From a virus: a stretch of DNA of 49,252 nt. Numbering within the stretch: the first letter of the stretch is position 1; each line of letters starts with the position of its first letter. Position numbers and translations under genes: made by a program. Below, piece by piece: positions 31,402 to 39,294 of the stretch. The stretch lies in the IMG/VR virus record IMGVR_UViG_3300032285_001524, positions 1 through 49,252 of that record; one strand, 5' to 3'. The notes under the pieces are model-generated. The model worked only from the letters and a program-made list of their open reading frames with translations, was not told where the DNA came from and searched no databases.

Positions 31402-31521
31402 ATGAGAAAACGGATATCGATTAAGAAAACCTATCGCCAAAACCGGCGAAGTGTAATCCGTTTACACTTGCGAGATAAAAGCCCGAACCCAGCTCATTGG
31501 CTTATTCCACCCAAGGGATAG
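31402..31521 (+). CDS. 39-residue very basic peptide
   Basis: ATG at 31402 within the shared ATTTTTATGAG block, without a Shine-Dalgarno. MRKRISIKKTYRQNRRSVIR is followed by a Pro-rich end (NPAHWLIPPKG). The palindrome at 31449 is read in the usual phase (AGT|GTA|ATC). A hairpin follows 3 bp after the stop. Very basic peptides can bind nucleic acid. It could also be only a leader region. Confidence 0.4.
   Translation: MRKRISIKKTYRQNRRSVIRLHLRDKSPNPAHWLIPPKG
31449..31469. repeat. Dispersed palindrome, copy 9 (21-bp form)
   Basis: AAGTGTAA, 5-bp centre TCCGT, TTACACTT: perfect 8-bp arms with one extra central base. It is the exact reverse complement of the copy at 32291. Confidence 0.85.
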
Positions 31522-31523
31522 AT

Positions 31524-31551
31524 ACAAGGGTATGGACAATAGAACCCTTGT
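31524..31551 (+). other. Hairpin in the leader of the packaging operon
   Basis: ACAAGGGT (31524-31531) pairs with ACCCTTGT (31544-31551). There is no T-run, so not a standard terminator. It sits between the basic peptide and the small terminase gene and may be an RNA-processing or attenuation element. Confidence 0.4.
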
Positions 31552-31598
31552 TGTGATCTAATGCGTTTTATGTTTTATGTTCTGCTTAATTCGAATAT

Positions 31599-32351
31599 AT
31601 GGAAACAATGACAAAACCAACCCGTAAGGCCATGAGAGATGCTTTAAAAGAGCAAACGATCCAAAGTATCCTAAGAGTGCCGAAATCCACCTTAACCGCA
31701 AAACAAGCCAAATTTGCGGAGGCGGTCGCACTAGGCGATACCAAATCGGACGCATACCGCAAAGCGTACAAACCGAACGCCAAGACAACCACAGTTAACC
31801 GGAACGCTCACACCATCGCGTCAAATATCAAGGTTCAAGCAACCATCGAGGCCATTAAACAGGCAAACGAGGCGATGAAATATCAAAACGCTGAATCCCT
31901 TCGATCACTGGCGATCACTTCCCTAGTGCAAGTGCTTACAGATCCCGAGACAAAACCACAAGCCAAGATTCAAGCGAGTAAGATCATCGGGCAAATGACG
32001 GAGGTGTCATTGTTTACGCATCGATCCGAGACGAAGGTTATCCACTCAAGCGAAGACATCAAGGCCAAGATCCTCCAAGAGATTAGAGGGCTTATGTCCG
32101 GCGATATCGAAGATGTTATCGAGAAAGACGCCACTTCCTTATTGGCCGAGCTTACAAGCGATCCCGAAAATTTGGACGGCGAAGACCCCACCGCCACCCC
32201 AGACCCCGAGATTTTTTTGGACGCCCCCCACTCAGAATTGCATACTATTCCAGACGAAGGATCCCATCAATTATCAGATTCTAATAGCACAAGTGTAAAC
32301 GGATTACACTTGCAGACCCCACCCCCTTCGGATGAGGAAACCCCCCGGTAG
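31599..32351 (+). CDS. Terminase small subunit-like protein
   Basis: A 250-residue protein that should recognise the packaging site and hand DNA to the large subunit. LTAKQAKFAEAVALGDTKSD and AYRKAYKPNAKTTTVNRNAH (about 30-75) are the N-terminal HTH region of Terminase_2-like small subunits. The middle is helical (oligomerisation) and the last 70 residues are an acidic, Pro-rich tail. ATG at 31608 is an alternative start with a better-placed GGA. The palindrome at 32291 lies in the tail region and is read SVNGLH. Usual position just before the large subunit. Confidence 0.7.
   Translation: METMTKPTRKAMRDALKEQTIQSILRVPKSTLTAKQAKFAEAVALGDTKSDAYRKAYKPNAKTTTVNRNAHTIASNIKVQATIEAIKQANEAMKYQNAESLRSLAITSLVQVLTDPETKPQAKIQASKIIGQMTEVSLFTHRSETKVIHSSEDIKAKILQEIRGLMSGDIEDVIEKDATSLLAELTSDPENLDGEDPTATPDPEIFLDAPHSELHTIPDEGSHQLSDSNSTSVNGLHLQTPPPSDEETPR
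32291..32311. repeat. Dispersed palindrome, copy 10 (21-bp form)
   Basis: AAGTGTAA, 5-bp centre ACGGA, TTACACTT, exact reverse complement of copy 9 and 842 bp from it. Read A|AGT|GTA|AAC|GGA in the small terminase gene. Confidence 0.85.
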
Positions 32352-32357
32352 GTCTTT

Positions 32358-32684
32358 ATGGCTAGAATAGAAAAAAAATATACAAAAAAAATATTCATTA
32401 ACCCTGTCATGGTAGCTAGAAAGTGTGACTATACGGAAGAGGAAGCGAAAGGATTGGAGATGACGCCTGTACAAAAGGAAGTGTTTCTATATGTGGATGA
32501 GTATTGGAAGAAGTATGGATGGGGCCCGACGTATAGGGAGATAGCGGCTTTTAGGAAGAAGAGCAGCTTGGGGAATATTCACCAGACGATTAAGAGGTTA
32601 GTTAGGCTAGGCGTATTAAAGCAGGTAAAGGGTATGGAGCGAAGCGTTAGACCTGTATATATTAACTTCAGGAATTTGGAATGA
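32358..32684 (+). CDS. LexA-type winged-helix regulator without peptidase
   Basis: A 108-residue protein. Residues 35-100 (TPVQKEVFLYVDEYWKKYGW, PTYREIAAFRKKSSLGNIHQ, IKRLVRLGVLKQVKG) match the N-terminal winged helix-turn-helix of LexA, including the Pro-Thr-x-x-Glu-Ile start of the recognition region. The S24 peptidase half is absent, so it cannot self-cleave. The first 30 residues are basic. Its position between the two terminase genes suggests late-operon regulation or site recognition in packaging; both are inference. Confidence 0.65.
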   Translation: MARIEKKYTKKIFINPVMVARKCDYTEEEAKGLEMTPVQKEVFLYVDEYWKKYGWGPTYREIAAFRKKSSLGNIHQTIKRLVRLGVLKQVKGMERSVRPVYINFRNLE

Positions 32685-32703
32685 TGACCGCAGGGCATAA
32701 TTT

Positions 32704-34182
32704 ATGAAGTTAGATGATATGTTAGCTTCCCTGGATAAGGATGACGCGGAGGCGTTGTTGACCCAAGTAACGGCCTATAAGGAAGCGGTTGAGCGGGAGA
32801 AGGCCCAGGACAGCTTCTTGTTCTATGTAAAGAAAATGTGGCCTGGCTTTATACACGGTAGACACCATGCAGTTATGGCGAAGTGTTTCGAGAGAGTGGC
32901 TAGTGGGGAACTGAAAAGACTGATCATCAATCTTGGCCCTCGTCATACGAAAAGTGAATTTGCTAGTAATCTTTTCCCTAGTTGGTTTCTAGGAAAGTTC
33001 CCTCATAAGAAAGTGATCCAGTGTTCTAATACAGCAGATCTAGCGGTTGGCTTTGGACGGAAGGTCAGGAACCTCGTAGACTCAGATGCGTATCAATCTG
33101 TATTCCCTGGAATAGGACTCCAGTCAGATAGTAAAGCTGCCGGCAGATGGGCAACAAATAAAGGCGGGGATTATTTCGCTATTGGCGTCGGTGGTACGGT
33201 AACGGGTAAGGGTGCTGATCTTCTTATCATCGATGACCCCCATTCTGAACAGGAAGCCAAGCTCGCGGCGAACGATGCGGAAGTTTTCGATAATGTATAT
33301 GAGTGGTACACCTCTGGCCCCCGGCAACGTTTACAGCCAGGCGGAGCTATCGTCTTAGTGATGACCCGCTGGTCGGACAGGGATTTGACCGGAAAGATAC
33401 TGAAGAGCTCGAGTGGCGAGGAGTGGGAGGTTATAGAGCTACCCGCTATTATGCCGAGCGGAAATCCCTTATGGCCTGAATTCTGGCCCCTCAATGAACT
33501 CTTGGCGGTCAAAGAAGAAATCGGAATCTATAAGTGGAACGCCCAATACCAGCAGACGCCGACCGGAGAAGAAGGAGCGATCGTCAAGAGGGAATGGTGG
33601 AAGAGATGGAAAGGTGCAGCTGCCCCTCCATGTGAATTTATTCTCCAGAGCTGGGATACCGCATTTACGAAGAGTGCGAGGGCTGACTATTCTGCGTGTA
33701 CGACTTGGGGAATCTTTCATTTGAACGAAGACCCAAAGGATATCAATATCATCTTATTGGATGCGTTCAGGGATAAGTTTGAGTTCCCTGAATTGAAACA
33801 AGCTGCCCTGATGTCTTATAAAGAATGGGAACCTGATACATGTATCGTTGAAGCGAAAGCGGCTGGAGCCCCACTGATCTTTGAAATGCAGAGGATGGGA
33901 ATACCGATTTATGAATACACACCGACACGGGGAAATGACAAGTTTGTTCGGTTAAACTCAACGACGGATTTGTTCAAGTCGGGCAAAGTATGGGCGCCTG
34001 ATATGCATTGGGCGGATGAAGTAATTGAGGAGATTGCAAGATTTCCTAATGCCGAGCACGACGACTATGTGGACAGTACCACCCAAGCGCTGATAAGATT
34101 CAGGCAGGGTGGATTTCTCAGGCTTGAATCTGACGAGGAAGATGAGCCTACTTATTTTAAACGCAAGCGCGCGTATTACTAG
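32704..34182 (+). CDS. terL: Terminase large subunit
   Basis: A 492-residue packaging motor ATPase and headful nuclease. Walker-A-like LGPRHTKSE (77-85), Walker B LLIIDDPH (173-180) and the coupling segment VLVMTRWSDRDLTGK are intact. The RNase-H-like nuclease has QSWDTAF (D318), CIVEAKAAG (E383) and HDDYVDST (D453/D454). It is full length compared with the family. The genes before and after are the regulator and the portal, as expected. One of the safest calls in the window. Confidence 0.95.
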   Translation: MKLDDMLASLDKDDAEALLTQVTAYKEAVEREKAQDSFLFYVKKMWPGFIHGRHHAVMAKCFERVASGELKRLIINLGPRHTKSEFASNLFPSWFLGKFPHKKVIQCSNTADLAVGFGRKVRNLVDSDAYQSVFPGIGLQSDSKAAGRWATNKGGDYFAIGVGGTVTGKGADLLIIDDPHSEQEAKLAANDAEVFDNVYEWYTSGPRQRLQPGGAIVLVMTRWSDRDLTGKILKSSSGEEWEVIELPAIMPSGNPLWPEFWPLNELLAVKEEIGIYKWNAQYQQTPTGEEGAIVKREWWKRWKGAAAPPCEFILQSWDTAFTKSARADYSACTTWGIFHLNEDPKDINIILLDAFRDKFEFPELKQAALMSYKEWEPDTCIVEAKAAGAPLIFEMQRMGIPIYEYTPTRGNDKFVRLNSTTDLFKSGKVWAPDMHWADEVIEEIARFPNAEHDDYVDSTTQALIRFRQGGFLRLESDEEDEPTYFKRKRAYY

Positions 34183-34190
34183 GAGCCAAC

Positions 34191-36650
34191 ATGGCAACAA
34201 ACTTTGACAAAGCTTTATATACAGATGTACCTCCATTAGATGTGAGTCCTCAAGAGGATATCGAGATCGAAGTAGAAGATCCAGAGAGTATGCACATTGG
34301 GATAGGAGGAATAGAGATTGATCTGGAGCCTAGTAAGTCGATTGATTACAGCGATGATTTTTATGCCAACTTAGCTGATGACATAGACGAAGGCGATTTA
34401 ATGCAAGTCGCTGGAGAGCTGATGCAGTTGGTAGACCAAGATATCTATAGCCGTAAGGATTGGGCTGATACTTATGTCAAGGGTCTAGAAGTATTGGGGA
34501 TGAAGTATGAAGAGAGAACCGAGCCTTGGAACGGGGCTTGTGGTGTTTTCTCTACAGTCTTAACTGAGGCTGCGATCAGGTTCCAGAGTGAGACGATCTC
34601 TGAATGTTTCCCTGCTGCTGGCCCAGTCAAGACCCAGATCATTGGTGCGATTGACCAGTTGAAACAAGAGATGGCTGCTCGTGTTCAGGAAGATATGAAC
34701 TATGAGCTGACCGACGTCATGTTGGAGTATAGGCCAGAGCATGAACGTTTACTCTTGAACTTGGGACTGATCGGATCTGCGTTTAAGAAGATTTATCCTG
34801 ATCCAGCATTGGGTCGTGCAATGGCGATGTACGTCGGAGCAGAGGATTTGATCATGCCTTATGGCTCAAGTGGTGTGATGCACTGTGAGCGGGTCACTCA
34901 TTTGATGAGAAAGACCAAGAATGATATTAGAAAACTCCAGGTTGAGGGCTTTTATAGGGACGTAGAACTGGGTGAACCGGTACAAATCCCCACGGATATT
35001 GAGAAAAAGAAGGCGAATGAGGTTGGATATTCCCTGACGGACGATGACAGATACCAAATCTGCGAGATTCACGCCGATTACAACCTCCCTGGCTATGAAG
35101 ATGAGGACGAAATCGCTCTTCCTTACGTGATTACGATCGATCGCGGGACGAACAAGGTACTGGCCATCCGTAGAAACTGGAATGAAGGGGACAAAAGGCA
35201 TCTTAAACGCCAGCATTTTGTCCAATATACGTACATTCCTGGGTTTGGAGCCTACGGTTTTGGTCTTATTCACTTGATTGGTGGGTATGCTAGGGCTGGA
35301 ACCATGATTATTCGCCAGTTGGTGGACGCTGGATCTCTTGCTAACCTACCAGGTGGACTGAAATCCCGTGGTTTGAGGGTCAAAGGGGACGATACACCCA
35401 TTGCTCCTGGTGAATTCAGGGACGTAGACGTACCAAGTGGGTCGATCAAAGACAACATCATGACCCTTCCCTACAAGGAACCTAGTCAAGTGTTGGCCGG
35501 CTTACTGGCAAAGATTACAGATGAGGCAAGAAAGCTCGGATCTGTGAGCGATATGAATATTTCCGATATGTCAGGGAATGCTCCAGTAGGAACGACCTTG
35601 GCCTTGTTGGAAAGACAACTAAAGACCATGTCTGCTGTCCAGGCCCGAGTACATTACTCCATGAAACAGGAGTTCAAGTTACTCAAGGACATTATCAGGG
35701 ACTTCGCGCCCAAGAGATACGCTTATACACCTGGGACTTCGGACAAGAAAGCTAAGCAGGAAGACTACGATGCAGTGGATATCATACCAGTATCCGATCC
35801 AAACTCGAGCACCATGGCTCAAAGGATCATGCAGTACCAAGCTGCTATGCAGATGGCGCAGCAAGCTCCACAGATTTATAACTTGCCTAATCTTCATAGA
35901 CAAATGTTGGAAGTGTTGGGTATCAAGAATGCGGACAAGCTGGTTCCCACTGATGATGATCAAAAGCCACGCGATCCAGTATCCGAGAACATGTCGTTCT
36001 TGACAGGCAAACCGACCAAAGCTTTCATCTATCAGGATCACGACGCACACATAGCGGTTCATTCGGCGATGATGCAAGATCCCTTGTTGATGGCTCAAAT
36101 TGGTCAGACACCCATGGCTCAACAGATACAGGGCGCGATCATGGCTCATATTGCAGAGCACTTGGCTTTCCAATATAGATCCAAGATCGAAAAGCAGTTG
36201 GGTGCTACCTTACCTAAACCAGACGCTGAGCTGCCCAAAGAAATGGAAGTTGAGTTGGCCAAACTGGTTGCTCAGGCAAGTCAGCAGGTTCTTCAAATGT
36301 CCAAGGGTCAAGCTGCACAACAGCAGGCTCAACAGCAGGCCCAAGATCCATTGATCCAAATGCAGCAAGCTCAGTTGCAGATTGCACAAATGGAAGCACA
36401 GACCAAGGCTCAGAAAGTCCAAGGCGACTTGCAGATCAAGCAGGCAGAGCTACAGTTGAAGACCCAGGCTGCCCAAGCACCACAGGCGGCAGCTGCTGCC
36501 AAGATGCAAGAGATTCAACAAAAAGCCCAGATGCACCAGCAAGACATGGTAATGAACGAGCAGTTACATGCGCAGAAGATACGCCAGCAAGAGCAAGAAG
36601 CTCGAGTGAAAGCTGCGTTGGCCATGTCTAAATTGGGAGAAAGAAAATGA
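34191..36650 (+). CDS. Portal protein, P22-like
   Basis: An 819-residue portal that would form the dodecameric DNA gate at the capsid vertex. The N-terminal 60 residues are acidic. The central part (EPWNGACGVFSTVLTEAAIR; RQLVDAGSLANLPGGLKSRG; NAPVGTTLALLERQLKTMSA) carries the clip, wing and stem signature of podovirus portals. Residues about 690-800 are a long Gln/Ala-rich helix, comparable with the barrel of P22 portal. Longer than P22 gp1. Adjacent to terminase, it ends overlapping the next ATG. Confidence 0.9.
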   Translation: MATNFDKALYTDVPPLDVSPQEDIEIEVEDPESMHIGIGGIEIDLEPSKSIDYSDDFYANLADDIDEGDLMQVAGELMQLVDQDIYSRKDWADTYVKGLEVLGMKYEERTEPWNGACGVFSTVLTEAAIRFQSETISECFPAAGPVKTQIIGAIDQLKQEMAARVQEDMNYELTDVMLEYRPEHERLLLNLGLIGSAFKKIYPDPALGRAMAMYVGAEDLIMPYGSSGVMHCERVTHLMRKTKNDIRKLQVEGFYRDVELGEPVQIPTDIEKKKANEVGYSLTDDDRYQICEIHADYNLPGYEDEDEIALPYVITIDRGTNKVLAIRRNWNEGDKRHLKRQHFVQYTYIPGFGAYGFGLIHLIGGYARAGTMIIRQLVDAGSLANLPGGLKSRGLRVKGDDTPIAPGEFRDVDVPSGSIKDNIMTLPYKEPSQVLAGLLAKITDEARKLGSVSDMNISDMSGNAPVGTTLALLERQLKTMSAVQARVHYSMKQEFKLLKDIIRDFAPKRYAYTPGTSDKKAKQEDYDAVDIIPVSDPNSSTMAQRIMQYQAAMQMAQQAPQIYNLPNLHRQMLEVLGIKNADKLVPTDDDQKPRDPVSENMSFLTGKPTKAFIYQDHDAHIAVHSAMMQDPLLMAQIGQTPMAQQIQGAIMAHIAEHLAFQYRSKIEKQLGATLPKPDAELPKEMEVELAKLVAQASQQVLQMSKGQAAQQQAQQQAQDPLIQMQQAQLQIAQMEAQTKAQKVQGDLQIKQAELQLKTQAAQAPQAAAAAKMQEIQQKAQMHQQDMVMNEQLHAQKIRQQEQEARVKAALAMSKLGERK

Positions 36651-36844
36651 TTGAACAAGTTTTAAGCTTACTCAGTAGGAAGATTGGAGATCGTCGCAAT
36701 CAGCTTACTGAATCAATAGCGAATGGAAGTGTAAACGATTACGCTTCCTATCGTGAAATCGTGGGGGTGATCCGTGGTCTAGCCACCTGCGAACAGGAGA
36801 TAGAAGACCTCGTGCGGAGATATAAGGAAAATGACGATGAGTGA
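36647..36844 (+). CDS. Small head-region protein
   Basis: A 65-residue helical protein (IEQVLSLLSRKIGDRRNQLT; CEQEIEDLVRRYKENDDE). Starts overlapping the portal stop and overlaps the GroES-like start. A small helical protein here is common in such phages, function unknown. It includes the palindrome at 36727 (SVNDYAS). Confidence 0.6.
   Translation: MIEQVLSLLSRKIGDRRNQLTESIANGSVNDYASYREIVGVIRGLATCEQEIEDLVRRYKENDDE
36727..36746. repeat. Dispersed palindrome, copy 11
   Basis: AAGTGTAAACGATTACGCTT, two mismatched pairs, but flanked by GG and CC that extend the outer arms. In frame as A|AGT|GTA|AAC|GAT. Confidence 0.7.
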
Positions 36845-37241
36845 ATTATTGATAAGTCAAGACGGGGAAACTGCGACAACGTTACCCCAATCAGCTGAAG
36901 AAAAGGCGAGACAGATTCCAGCGCCCAAAACTTTTCATTTGCTAACGGTACTACCGGACATCGATGAGGAGTATGAAAGCGGATTGGTCAAAGCCGGAAC
37001 CACTATTCATTACGAAGAAGTACTGTCGCCAGTATTATTTGTGATCGAGTTGGGGCCTGATGCTTACGCGGATAAGTCCAGATTCCCCAGTGGCCCTTCA
37101 TGCCAAAAAGGTGACTTTGTTATTGTTCGTCCTAATACGGGAACAAGGATCAAGATACATGGCAAGGAGTTTAGGATCATTAAAGATGATCAAGTTGAAG
37201 CCGTGGTTCAAGATCCTCGCGGCATTAGTCGTGCTGCTTAA
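36831..37241 (+). CDS. GroES-like co-chaperonin
   Basis: A 136-residue protein. Residues 60-130 follow the Cpn10 order: SPVLFVIELGPDAYADKSRF, then GPSCQKGDFVIVRPNTGTRI and KIHGKEFRIIKDDQVEAVVQ, i.e. the -V-x-x-G-P, GD-V and GxEFRIIxDDxV strands of GroES. The N-terminal 35 residues are extra. A phage co-chaperonin next to portal and capsid genes could assist capsid protein folding with host GroEL, like T4 gp31. ATG at 36831 or 36837; either overlaps the upstream gene. Confidence 0.7.
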   Translation: MTMSELLISQDGETATTLPQSAEEKARQIPAPKTFHLLTVLPDIDEEYESGLVKAGTTIHYEEVLSPVLFVIELGPDAYADKSRFPSGPSCQKGDFVIVRPNTGTRIKIHGKEFRIIKDDQVEAVVQDPRGISRAA

Positions 37242-37250
37242 GGAGAGATC

Positions 37251-38192
37251 ATGGCTGAATTAGATACTAAACAGTACAAGTTTCCCGATGAAGAAGGCAA
37301 CGACGTTGCGTTTGAATTGGAAGATGAGCCCATTGTAGAAGTGGTAGACGACACACCACCAGAAGACCGGAACCGTAAACCTATGGCTGAAGCCCCTAAA
37401 GATTTTTCGGACGAAGAGTTGGAAAGTTACAACGAAAGCGTCAAGAAGAGAATTCAACACTTTACTAAGGGTTATCACGAAGAGCGCAGGGCCAAAGAGG
37501 CAGCTACTCGTGAGAGAGAAGAAGCGTTGAAGTTGGCGCAAGCTGTTTTAGAAGAGAACCAAAAGCTCAAGGGTTCATTGAACCAAGGGCATACTGCTCT
37601 CCTGGAGCAGGCTAAGAAAGTAATGGACAATGAGCTGTCTATGGCGGAAGCCAGGCTGCGCATTGCCTATGAATCTGGTGACTCATCTGCTATTGCGGAG
37701 GCTCAAAGAGAGTTAACGACGACAGTCCTCAAGGCTGACAAGATTGAAAACTTTAAGCCCACCCCTTTACAAGAGTCACGGAATGAGGTACAAATACCAC
37801 AACGGCAACCGGAACAGCCACGCCTTCACTATAAAACGGAAGATTGGCGTTCACGGAATCCCTGGTTCGGGCAAAACCGACGCATGACAAGTTATGCATT
37901 GGCACTGCACGAAGAACTTACGCAAGACGAGCGAATTGATCCGACTAGCGATGAGTATTACCAGAGGATTGATGCCGAAATGAAAGATCGTTTCCCAGAT
38001 GCTTTCGAGTCTGGTAGACAGGTGGATGCGACTCCTTCACCTAAAAAATCGAATGTTGCACCTGCGACAAGAAGTACAGCGGCTAAAAAGATCGTGCTTA
38101 CAACATCACAGGTAAATATCGCCAAAAAGCTTGGAATTCCATTGGAAGTCTACGCTAAAGAGGTTGCTAAACAGAATAGAAGGGGAGAATAA
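37251..38192 (+). CDS. Capsid scaffolding-like protein
   Basis: A 313-residue acidic, helical protein. The N-terminus is acidic (FELEDEPIVEVVDDTPPED), residues 60-165 are a long coiled coil (HEERRAKEAATREREEALKL), and the C-terminus is basic with TSQVNIAKKLGIPLEVYAKE. This composition and position (after the GroES-like gene, two genes before the decoration and capsid genes) match podovirus scaffolds. GGAG precedes the ATG. Confidence 0.65.
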   Translation: MAELDTKQYKFPDEEGNDVAFELEDEPIVEVVDDTPPEDRNRKPMAEAPKDFSDEELESYNESVKKRIQHFTKGYHEERRAKEAATREREEALKLAQAVLEENQKLKGSLNQGHTALLEQAKKVMDNELSMAEARLRIAYESGDSSAIAEAQRELTTTVLKADKIENFKPTPLQESRNEVQIPQRQPEQPRLHYKTEDWRSRNPWFGQNRRMTSYALALHEELTQDERIDPTSDEYYQRIDAEMKDRFPDAFESGRQVDATPSPKKSNVAPATRSTAAKKIVLTTSQVNIAKKLGIPLEVYAKEVAKQNRRGE

Positions 38193-38194
38193 TC

Positions 38195-38647
38195 ATGGCT
38201 GAGAATCAAGTGCGCAAACCTAGAGAGACAGAAACAAGGGAAGTTCAATCCTACAGGGCAGAGTCCTGGAGGCCACCTGAAGTTCTACCTATGCCTGACG
38301 CTAGACCTGGTTGGGTTCATCGATATATTCGTATTAGCATGATGGGTACTGCCGATCCCGCTAATATTTCTTCTAAGTTCCGTGAGGGATATGAGCCTGT
38401 GCGAGCAGAAGATTATCCTGAGATGATGATGCACGCCACTCAAGAAGGCCGCTTTAAAGGCAATATTGAAGTAGGTGGTTTGTTGTTATGCCGTATTCCT
38501 GAAGAATTCCTTAAACAACGCGAGGCATATTATGCCCAGCAGAATAAGGCGCAGATGGAGTCGGTTGACAATACGTTCATGAAAAACAATGATCCTCGTA
38601 TGCCTCTATTTAAAGATAGACGCAGTGAGGTATCTCTTGGTCGTTAA
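38195..38647 (+). CDS. Conserved head-region protein
   Basis: A 150-residue protein, two bases after the scaffold-like gene. WRPPEVLPMPDARPGWVHRY, RISMMGTADPANISSKFREG and YEPVRAEDYPEMM make a compact Arg/Pro-rich domain. The C-terminus is a charged helix (FLKQREAYYAQQNKAQMESV). I recognise it as a regular neighbour of capsid genes in environmental phages; role unknown. Confidence 0.65.
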   Translation: MAENQVRKPRETETREVQSYRAESWRPPEVLPMPDARPGWVHRYIRISMMGTADPANISSKFREGYEPVRAEDYPEMMMHATQEGRFKGNIEVGGLLLCRIPEEFLKQREAYYAQQNKAQMESVDNTFMKNNDPRMPLFKDRRSEVSLGR

Positions 38648-38666
38648 TTTTTTTAGGAGTCCTTAA

Positions 38667-39281
38667 ATGGCTTACCCAACCGTCAGCAAGACGTATGGAT
38701 TCAAACCAGTCAATAGACTGGATGGTCTTCCTTACGCCGGAGCGATCCGTCAAATCCCAGTTGCGCCTGCTTACGCTACCGCAATTTTGAACGGCGATAC
38801 AGTTGCTATTGATACCAATGGTTACTTGGTTGCTAAAACTACCACTAACTCTGGCGACAGCGTTGGTGTATTGGTCGGCTGTCAGTATGTAAACTCTCAG
38901 AGCCAAACGGTTCAAGGACAATACTACCCAGCAGCCGCATCAACAACTACAGCTATGGCTTTTGCTTATGTTGTGGATGATCCTAATGCAGTGTTTAAAG
39001 TAGTTGCTACCAATGGTCAAACTACAGTTCCAACAGCTTTCACAAGAGCTATCGTTGGTGCTAACGTTGCCATTTCTGTTGCTACAGGTAACACATCAAC
39101 TGGTGATTCTTATTATGGTATCGACGGTACATCCGCCAATACTACTAATACATTGCCTATTCGTGTAGTAGACGTAGTACCTGATACAGCTACTGGCCCT
39201 GCCGGTGCATCAGCTACAACCTATTACGAGTTTTTGGTCAAGTTCAACTTGCACCAGTACACTGATACAACTGGTATCTAA
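38667..39281 (+). CDS. Capsid decoration-like protein
   Basis: A 204-residue beta-rich protein directly upstream of the major capsid gene. It opens GFKPVNRLDGLPYAGAIRQI, then repeats strands rich in Thr/Ala/Val. The pattern (FKPV.. LdG.PY.GAtr.. PI..gYa..I..GD.V) matches putative decoration or head proteins in this gene position. GGAG upstream. It may coat the capsid surface. Confidence 0.65.
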   Translation: MAYPTVSKTYGFKPVNRLDGLPYAGAIRQIPVAPAYATAILNGDTVAIDTNGYLVAKTTTNSGDSVGVLVGCQYVNSQSQTVQGQYYPAAASTTTAMAFAYVVDDPNAVFKVVATNGQTTVPTAFTRAIVGANVAISVATGNTSTGDSYYGIDGTSANTTNTLPIRVVDVVPDTATGPAGASATTYYEFLVKFNLHQYTDTTGI

Positions 39282-39294
39282 GGAGTAACTTACC

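Noticed and set aside
34737-34756. Palindrome-like match in the portal gene
   Set aside because: Only the right half (ACGTTTAC) fits, 15 of 20 positions overall, and it is in a phase not used by the real copies.
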